A DNA stretch of 11,114 nucleotides from Actinomycetota bacterium. Its GTDB lineage: Bacteria > Actinomycetota > Actinomycetes > Nanopelagicales > Nanopelagicaceae. The stretch spans positions 1 through 11,114 of the forward strand of contig CANCGX010000031.1 of NCBI GenBank assembly GCA_947377725.1. Reading direction: 5' to 3'. Below, in pieces: positions 1 to 4,226 of the stretch (positions are counted from its first letter, which is position 1; each line of letters opens with the position of its first letter). The position numbers and the translations under genes are program-made. The notes under the pieces were generated by a model. The model was not told the DNA's origin and did not search any database. It saw only the letters and a list, made by a program, of their open reading frames with translations.

Positions 1-62
1 ATTTCAGTATCTAACTTCTGTAGCTGCATCAAGAGCGCTTGGTGGGCAGGGGTCGCCTTCAT
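1..62 (-). CDS. Start of a C4-type zinc-ribbon protein (COG1579-like), partial
   Basis: A reading frame starts at ATG (62-60, minus) and runs off the left edge after 20 codons. It begins M-K-A-T-P-A-H-Q-A-L-L-M-Q-L-Q-K-L-D-T-E. This resembles the opening of actinobacterial COG1579 / zf-RING_7 proteins, which start MKA-x-P-x-x-Q-x-x-L-L-x-L-Q-x-x-D and continue as a long coiled coil ending in a four-cysteine zinc ribbon. A GGAG Shine-Dalgarno (complement of 70-73) sits 7 nt before the ATG, which supports the start. The coiled coil and the zinc ribbon are outside the window, so the call rests on the N-terminal pattern only. It lies downstream of, and in the same direction as, the COG4280 gene, with 80 nt between them. 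The cellular role of the family is not established. Confidence 0.55.
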   Translation of the reverse strand, partial: MKATPAHQALLMQLQKLDTE

Positions 63-142
63 TTTTTGGCTCCGATCGCAAGTATGTACTTATTGGCTAC
101 TAATGTGATGGAATCTTATCTGATGGCGTTCTTGAGGAGCAA

Positions 143-1150
143 TTACTCTTTTGTAACGCGAAATAAATTGATTGGAAGCAATGCTGTCACGGCAAGGGGA
201 AGCAGCCACCAAGCATTGGTACCGCCATGGACCAGAATGTTGGTCCCTTCCAAGGCAACAATCACAATGGCGAATCCAACGAGATCATCTCCAATGAGAA
301 AGTCATACCAAAAGAAGCCAAAGTCCTTAAGGACCTTAACCACTCCCCGGTCTTCAAGAACAGTTTCGGCATCTAGTTCATCAAGATCTGTAACTGATGT
401 GGATACTTTTGAACTAACGGCGCTCATTTTTCGTGACTTAAGAATTTTGACGAGGATGAAAGAAATGACAGCCACGAAGGGAACAATTCCAAGTAGCGAA
501 GCATCGGTTCTCGGCCACATCACGCCAGCGCCTTCCGCTCCCCAAAATATTCCAAACGATGTCAACATAATTCCGACAGTAAATTTCATCGTGTTTTCAG
601 GAACTTGAGAAAGCGGTTTGCGAAGGGCAAAGCCAGCGATAGCCACTACGCCTACTGCAATTAAAGCTGCAACAGAGGCGAGTCCTACCTGATGCTGAAT
701 TGTTCCAAATGTGAGAACAATAAATGCAACTTCTAATCCTTCAAGCAATACGCCTTTAAATGAAAGTGTGAACGCGTACCAGTCTGCTACTCCAAGTCGC
801 TTGCCTTCCTTTGCTCTTCGAGCGGCGACAAGTTCTTCTTGAAAGATTTTCTCTTCGTCATGAAGCGCTTTGTATCCAGAACTTCTCAAGATTGCTTTAC
901 GTATCCATTGAAGGCCAAAGACCAAGAGCAAAGTTCCTACAAAAAGGCGAAGTCCGTTTATTGGTAAATTAGAAATAGAGGGACCGATTGCAACAATAAT
1001 TACGGCAAGCGCTCCTAAACCAGTTCCGGTTCCAAGAAGTGCGGATTTCCAATCTCTTGCTGTGCCGGCAGCGAGAACAATTGTCGTTGCTTCGACCGCT
1101 TCAACGGCGCAAGCAAGAAAAACCGAGAGAAATAAAGCTAACCCACTCAT
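143..1150 (-). CDS. COG4280-type multi-pass membrane protein with a C-terminal extension
   Basis: A 335-residue integral membrane protein, probably in the cytoplasmic membrane; substrate unknown. Two half-repeats are visible. Each opens with a helix carrying two glutamates three residues apart (E17/E20 in CAVEAVEATTIVL; E137/E140 in LLEGLEVAFIVL). Each closes with a helix of similar pattern (NGLRLFVGTLLLVFGLQW near 65-82; NTMKFTVGIMLTSFGIFWG near 186-204). A charged cytosolic segment (about 86-122) separates the halves. This layout is that of COG4280, and paired acidic motifs in duplicated helices resemble cation carriers such as the UPF0016/Gdt1 and FTR1 groups, so metal-ion transport is a reasonable guess but no more. 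Residues 238-275 are hydrophilic, followed by an extra piece with FWYDFLIGDDL (280-290), a helix with LEGTNILV (300-307) and a final AWWLLPLAVTALL helix; this tail looks like an appended module. The ATG start at 1150 has no well-spaced Shine-Dalgarno, but a possible leaderless promoter lies just upstream. Confidence 0.75.
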   Translation of the reverse strand: MSGLALFLSVFLACAVEAVEATTIVLAAGTARDWKSALLGTGTGLGALAVIIVAIGPSISNLPINGLRLFVGTLLLVFGLQWIRKAILRSSGYKALHDEEKIFQEELVAARRAKEGKRLGVADWYAFTLSFKGVLLEGLEVAFIVLTFGTIQHQVGLASVAALIAVGVVAIAGFALRKPLSQVPENTMKFTVGIMLTSFGIFWGAEGAGVMWPRTDASLLGIVPFVAVISFILVKILKSRKMSAVSSKVSTSVTDLDELDAETVLEDRGVVKVLKDFGFFWYDFLIGDDLVGFAIVIVALEGTNILVHGGTNAWWLLPLAVTALLPINLFRVTKE

Positions 1151-1156
1151 TCCTAA

Positions 1157-1162
1157 AGTGTA
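1157..1162 (-). promoter_or_regulatory. Possible -10 box (TACACT) for the COG4280 gene, leaderless
   Basis: Read on the minus strand, TACACT ends 6 nt before the ATG at 1150. Transcription would then begin at or next to the A of the start codon, giving a leaderless mRNA. TANNNT boxes in this position are typical of actinobacterial leaderless genes. The only purine stretch (AGGA, 1154-1151) touches the ATG and is too close to act as a ribosome binding site. No convincing -35 element is seen. Confidence 0.4.
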
Positions 1163-1184
1163 GAGCTATCCAATGTTCGTTCGT

Positions 1185-1190
1185 TAGAGT
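1185..1190 (+). promoter_or_regulatory. Possible -10 box (TAGAGT) for the LysE/RhtB exporter
   Basis: TAGAGT ends 7 nt before the ATG at 1198, the spacing expected for a leaderless actinobacterial transcript. A GGAG at 1191-1194 follows, but it is only 3 nt from the ATG, too short for an efficient Shine-Dalgarno. No clear -35 element is visible; a GTTCGTTCGTT repeat (1175-1185) precedes the box. Confidence 0.35.
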
Positions 1191-1197
1191 GGAGCCT

Positions 1198-1821
1198 ATG
1201 TTTGGGAATATTCTCACTTTCGCAATCCTTGCTGGGATCCTCGTATTGATTCCCGGCTTGGACTTTGCACTGGTGCTTCGATATGCAACGACTCAATCTA
1301 GAAAGTCAGCGCTAGTCGTAATGCTTGGCATTACGTCCGGATTATTCGTCTGGGGTGCTTTTGCATCTCTTGGAATCAGCGCAATTCTTCAAGCCTCACA
1401 AACCGCTTTCAACATCTTGAGGGTCACCGGAGTCCTTTACATGTTCTGGATGGGTATCGGCTTTATTCGTAACTCATTTAATAAGGACGTGACAGCCCCA
1501 TTTGATAATCGCGACTTTGGGCACAAACAGACATTTACTCGAGGTCTTCTCTCTAACCTTTTAAATCCCAAGGCTGGCGTTTTCTATCTTTCGGTTCTAC
1601 CCCAGTTCATTCCAAAAGATTCCAATCATTTACTTTTTGGGTTGGGCCTAACCGGCATTCACGCAATAATCACAATCGTCTATTTCACTGCGCTTATCTT
1701 TTTTGTGAATACGTTGAAGTACTTTTTTATGAGTCCACGTGTTATCAAATATATGGAACGCATTTCGGGGATTGCTGTAATTGGTTTTGGAGCAAAACTC
1801 CTATTAAGTAATTCCCATTAG
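1198..1821 (+). CDS. LysE/RhtB family amino-acid exporter
   Basis: A 207-residue membrane protein of the LysE/RhtB family, which exports amino acids and related small molecules out of the cell by proton exchange. Hallmarks are present. The N-terminal helix carries PGLDFALVLRYATTQSRKSA (about 18-37), followed by GITSGLFVW. The middle of the protein has the signature F-T-R-G-L-L-S-N-L-L-N-P-K-A-G-V-F-Y-L-S-V-L-P-Q-F. About six hydrophobic segments are seen, and the length is normal for the family. The start at 1198 is preferred over an in-frame extension from 1039: the extension is arginine-rich and non-membrane, lies over the opposite-strand gene, and family members begin right before the first helix. 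The specific substrate cannot be told from sequence. The gene is divergent from the COG4280 gene (47 nt) and its 3' end faces the tRNA gene 17 nt away. Confidence 0.88.
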   Translation: MFGNILTFAILAGILVLIPGLDFALVLRYATTQSRKSALVVMLGITSGLFVWGAFASLGISAILQASQTAFNILRVTGVLYMFWMGIGFIRNSFNKDVTAPFDNRDFGHKQTFTRGLLSNLLNPKAGVFYLSVLPQFIPKDSNHLLFGLGLTGIHAIITIVYFTALIFFVNTLKYFFMSPRVIKYMERISGIAVIGFGAKLLLSNSH

Positions 1822-1838
1822 AGAGAAGAATTAAAAAC

Positions 1839-1913
1839 TGGTGGGCGGTGAGGGTTTCGAACCCCCGACATCCTCGGTGTAAACGAGGCGCTCTACCACT
1901 GAGCTAACCACCC
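1839..1913 (-). tRNA. tRNA-Val (anticodon UAC)
   Basis: A full cloverleaf is read on the minus strand. The acceptor stem GGGTGGT/ACCGCCC has one G-U pair. The D arm is GCTC-AGTGGTA-GAGC. The anticodon stem CCTCG/CGAGG encloses the loop TTTACAC, whose anticodon TAC decodes valine GUA codons. The T arm is GGGGG-TTCGAAA-CCCTC. Discriminator A and an encoded CCA end (complement of 1839-1841) complete 75 nt. The variable loop is five bases, normal for a class I tRNA. Confidence 0.97.
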
Positions 1914-1950
1914 AATACCTGCTCAACGTGGAGGTCGAGCAAGCCTGCGT

Positions 1951-1980
1951 ACTCTACTAGGACTCTCACGCGAGTGGAAA
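1951..1980 (-). promoter_or_regulatory. Candidate promoter for tRNA-Val
   Basis: On the minus strand TTTCCA (complement of 1975-1980) and TAGAGT (complement of 1951-1956) are separated by 18 nt. Each matches the vegetative -35/-10 consensus at 4 of 6 positions. Initiation about 7 nt downstream would give a 5' leader of roughly 30 nt before the mature tRNA, removable by RNase P. The match is modest and is offered because of its position. Confidence 0.35.
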
Positions 1981-2031
1981 TTGGGACTTTCCTGGCTTGA
2001 AATACACATCAAACTGGAGAATGGTGGCGCC

Positions 2032-3201
2032 GTGAGTAGCCAATCCCGTTCAAAATCGTGGATCTATTTGGCACTTATCAACTCGGTATTTATTCAGGCT
2101 GCCACCTACCTGGCTCGCCCCATGATTTCTTACAAACTTCTCGAGCTTCATGCATCGTCTTTTGTAATCGGAACATTCGGTGGCTTGTATGCACTTGTCC
2201 CATTGCTACTTGCAATACCAATTGGGAGCGTCATAAATAAATATGGCGAAGGTCGATTGATCCTCCTTGGAACACTTCTCATTTCGATTGCTGGGCTTGG
2301 TTTATCGGCTGCGAATTCTGTCTTCGTCATGATCTTTTGGGTTGCGCTCATGGGAAGTGCGCAATTTCTTTGCATGGTTGGGGCGCAGGCGATGTTTGCA
2401 AACCGAAGCGAAGTTAATCACTACGAGAAATTCTTTGGTTACTACACCTTCAGCGCGGCTCTTGGTCAATTAATCGGGCCTCTAATTGGATCGGCGACAT
2501 CGCATTCATCCGGCTTGATTCCACGCTCTATGGGGCATGCGTTCTTTGCAGCGGCACTTCTCTCGTTTGTTGGTTTGATTCCAATTCTGGGATGGGTAAG
2601 AAGTTCGAGTTATCAGGAATTCATTCCACAACAAACCTCTGGCGTACTGCGAATGCTTGGAAATCCATCGATGCGTTCAGCAATGCTCGCAAGTTTGGCA
2701 ATATCTTCAGTCGTAGACATTCTGGTTGTATTTCTTCCCGTGCTCGGAAAAGAGAGAGGTTTCTCGGCAAGTTCCATTGCGACAATCTTGGCAATACGTG
2801 CACTCGCGAGCATGGCTTCGCGAGTTTATCTTGGAGAAGCAACGAGGAAACTTGGATTCAGAACACTTCTTTTAGGGAGTATGGCTCTCTCATCACTTTC
2901 ACTTCTTGTTGCGATAGTTACAAACACAGTTTTGTTACTTGCGATTGTTGTTGGTTTTGCAGGCCTGGCACTTGGAGTTGGTCAGCCAATGACAATGGCG
3001 TGGGTTTCTAGAATCTCGAAAAAAGATGAGCGATCTCTTGCTATTTCAGTACGTTTGGCAGGAAATAGATTTGGTCAATTTACTCTGCCGTTAGCTGCAG
3101 GCGCTTTAGCTGCACCGTTTGGTGCAAATTCAGTGCTTGCAGCTATGGCTCTACTTATTGCTAGTTCTTCGCCAAGCGTTGTAAAAACTTTTAAGAAATA
3201 G
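2032..3201 (+). CDS. Major facilitator superfamily transporter
   Basis: A 389-residue secondary transporter of the cytoplasmic membrane with about 12 hydrophobic helices in two halves. The loop after the second helix reads G-S-V-I-N-K-Y-G-E-G-R (residues 65-75), the place of MFS motif A, with asparagine where aspartate is usual. A weaker copy (Y-L-G-E-A-T-R-K-L-G-F-R) is in the second half. The substrate is unknown; this shape is common among drug and metabolite efflux proteins. I start at GTG 2032: it follows GGAGA (2016-2020) by 11 nt and yields a short polar leader directly before the first helix. A TTG at 1981 would add 17 residues with no clear ribosome site. The last 11 nt overlap the 3' end of the convergent peroxiredoxin gene. 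No terminator is seen between them. Confidence 0.82.
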   Translation: MSSQSRSKSWIYLALINSVFIQAATYLARPMISYKLLELHASSFVIGTFGGLYALVPLLLAIPIGSVINKYGEGRLILLGTLLISIAGLGLSAANSVFVMIFWVALMGSAQFLCMVGAQAMFANRSEVNHYEKFFGYYTFSAALGQLIGPLIGSATSHSSGLIPRSMGHAFFAAALLSFVGLIPILGWVRSSSYQEFIPQQTSGVLRMLGNPSMRSAMLASLAISSVVDILVVFLPVLGKERGFSASSIATILAIRALASMASRVYLGEATRKLGFRTLLLGSMALSSLSLLVAIVTNTVLLLAIVVGFAGLALGVGQPMTMAWVSRISKKDERSLAISVRLAGNRFGQFTLPLAAGALAAPFGANSVLAAMALLIASSSPSVVKTFKK

Positions 3202-3652
3202 TAGCGAGCGCAGCTTTATATTCAGCGATATTTCGCGCATCTCCAAGACCATTAACAATCGTCCAACGAACGATGCCTTCAGTATCAATAATGAATGTTC
3301 CGCGAACTGCGCAGCCGCGTGTTTCATCGAAAATACCGTATGCCTTGGCTGTGGCACCATGCGGATGGAAATCAGAAAGAAGTGGGAATTTATAGTTTTC
3401 CTGATCTGCAAATACGCGCTGAGTAAATTGTGAATCACATGAAAGCGCTAGAAGCTCAACGTCATCATTCTGGAACGCACCAAGATCATCGCGAAGTCCG
3501 CATAGCTCGCCGGTGCATATGCCCGTGAATGAGAATGGATAGAAAAGTAAAACTACCTTCTTCTTACCCTTGTACGAGGAGAGAGTTACTTCTTCTCCAT
3601 GCTGATTCTTAAGAGTGAAATCTGGTGCTGCTTCGCCTATTTCGATTGCCAT
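3191..3652 (-). CDS. ahpE: AhpE-like peroxiredoxin with CxxxxC motif
   Basis: A 153-residue cytosolic thioredoxin-fold peroxidase that reduces hydrogen peroxide, peroxynitrite or organic hydroperoxides. The catalytic motif is P39-x3-T43-x2-C46, with C46 the peroxidatic cysteine and R117 (V-R-G-T-F) the partner arginine. F-P-L-L-S-D-F-H-P-H-G (89-99) and the R-G-T-F-I-I-D strand match mycobacterial AhpE. Unlike AhpE, where aspartate follows, C51 gives C-T-G-E-L-C-G-L-R-D, the spacing of the peroxidatic and resolving cysteines in PrxQ/BCP proteins. Further cysteines are C72 and C114. It lies 17 nt downstream of the DUF3052 gene and is probably co-transcribed with it, as in M. tuberculosis Rv2239c-Rv2238c. 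It overlaps the convergent MFS gene by 11 nt. The family call is firm; the reductant (thioredoxin or mycoredoxin-like) is not. Confidence 0.9.
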   Translation of the reverse strand: MAIEIGEAAPDFTLKNQHGEEVTLSSYKGKKKVVLLFYPFSFTGICTGELCGLRDDLGAFQNDDVELLALSCDSQFTQRVFADQENYKFPLLSDFHPHGATAKAYGIFDETRGCAVRGTFIIDTEGIVRWTIVNGLGDARNIAEYKAALATIS

Positions 3653-3669
3653 GATTGAGTCGTCCGTTC

Positions 3670-4083
3670 CTATTTCTTTGATTTGCGTGGCACTAATCTA
3701 GTGGCAGTCCACTGAGACGTTGCCACGAACGAGATTGTCTGAGTAAGTCCAGCGGTTGGCGCAGCATCTTGAATATCACTTGGAGATGTATGTCCGGGTA
3801 ATCCCATCTTGGGATTCATTACCCAAATGTCTCCGTCTTCCGTCAGAAAAGTTAAAGCATCCACCAATTCATCGACGAGGTCTCCATCGTCTTCTCTCCA
3901 CCAAAGGATTACGCCATCGACAACCTCTTGCGAGTCGCTACTTAATAGCGGGCTTCCCGTCTTCGTAGCGATTGCTTCGCTTAACTCATTGTCGCAATCT
4001 GCTGTGTCGAAACCTAGTTGGAGGATGAGGTCGCCTGCAGAAATACCCATGCGGTCTACAGCAGAAGCTACCTGTGGGTTCAC
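3670..4083 (-). CDS. DUF3052 family protein (Rv2239c-like)
   Basis: A 137-residue soluble protein of unknown function, restricted as far as I know to Actinobacteria. Recognisable parts are M-G-I-S-A-G-D-L-I-L-Q-L-G-F-D (12-26), an acidic core with V-I-L-W-W-R-E-D-D-G-D-L-V-D, a strand D-I-W-V-M-N-P-K near residue 90, and the conserved G-L-P-G-H and A-A-P-T-A-G-L turn. It ends in a basic tail (R-K-S-K-K). No signal peptide, membrane segment or catalytic motif is seen. The GTG start (4083-4081) follows GGTGGA (complement of 4092-4097) by 8 nt and gives the normal family length; an ATG at codon 12 would cut into the conserved start. The gene is divergent from aceE and precedes ahpE by 17 nt, the arrangement known from mycobacteria. 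That hints at a link to redox or pyruvate metabolism, which is inference. Confidence 0.88.
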   Translation of the reverse strand: MNPQVASAVDRMGISAGDLILQLGFDTADCDNELSEAIATKTGSPLLSSDSQEVVDGVILWWREDDGDLVDELVDALTFLTEDGDIWVMNPKMGLPGHTSPSDIQDAAPTAGLTQTISFVATSQWTATRLVPRKSKK

Positions 4084-4226
4084 AGGAGTAGTCCACCCAA
4101 CCTTTTGCCTTCTCGCAAGTCCCTAAGAGGCATTTGATGCTGGCGGCTGGTATTTGCATCCCAAAAGGTGAGCAATCGGGTTATCTCGATGTGACTTGAA
4201 GCCCCCTGAGGGGGAAAGATAGGCCC
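4084..4226. promoter_or_regulatory. Divergent DUF3052 / aceE intergenic region
   Basis: These 143 nt separate the divergent DUF3052-ahpE and aceE-glgE-glgB units and must carry promoters for both. I cannot name a convincing -35/-10 pair for either direction; the best hexamers have poor spacing. Apart from the G/C hairpin next to the aceE start, no operator palindrome or riboswitch core was recognised. Confidence 0.6.
4202..4214 (+). promoter_or_regulatory. Perfect G/C hairpin at the aceE ribosome binding site
   Basis: CCCCC (4202-4206), TGA loop, GGGGG (4210-4214) forms five uninterrupted G-C pairs with a three-base loop. The 3' arm is the start of the purine run GGGGGAAAG (4210-4218), which lies 8 nt before the aceE ATG and is the best candidate Shine-Dalgarno. 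Folding would therefore cover part of the ribosome site. A CCC right before the ATG (4224-4226) could pair with the same G run instead. There is no T-run, so it is not a terminator. Confidence 0.45.

Noticed and set aside
39..608. Open plus-strand frame of 189 codons opposite the COG4280 gene
   Set aside because: It is antisense to a clear membrane-protein gene, is rich in Ser/Arg/Thr as expected from a shadow frame, and has no recognisable domain or ribosome site.
1039..1197. N-terminal extension of the LysE/RhtB exporter back to 1039
   Set aside because: The extra 53 residues are basic and non-hydrophobic, lie over the start of the opposite gene, and family members begin at the first helix, matching ATG 1198.
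1822..1838. T-rich stretch after the tRNA-Val 3' end as an intrinsic terminator
   Set aside because: On the minus strand GTTTTTAATTCTTC follows the CCA end, but there is no separate hairpin before it, so a terminator cannot be supported.
1981..2031. TTG start 51 nt upstream for the MFS transporter
   Set aside because: No ribosome site precedes it and the added residues do not resemble an MFS start; GTG 2032 with GGAGA upstream fits better.
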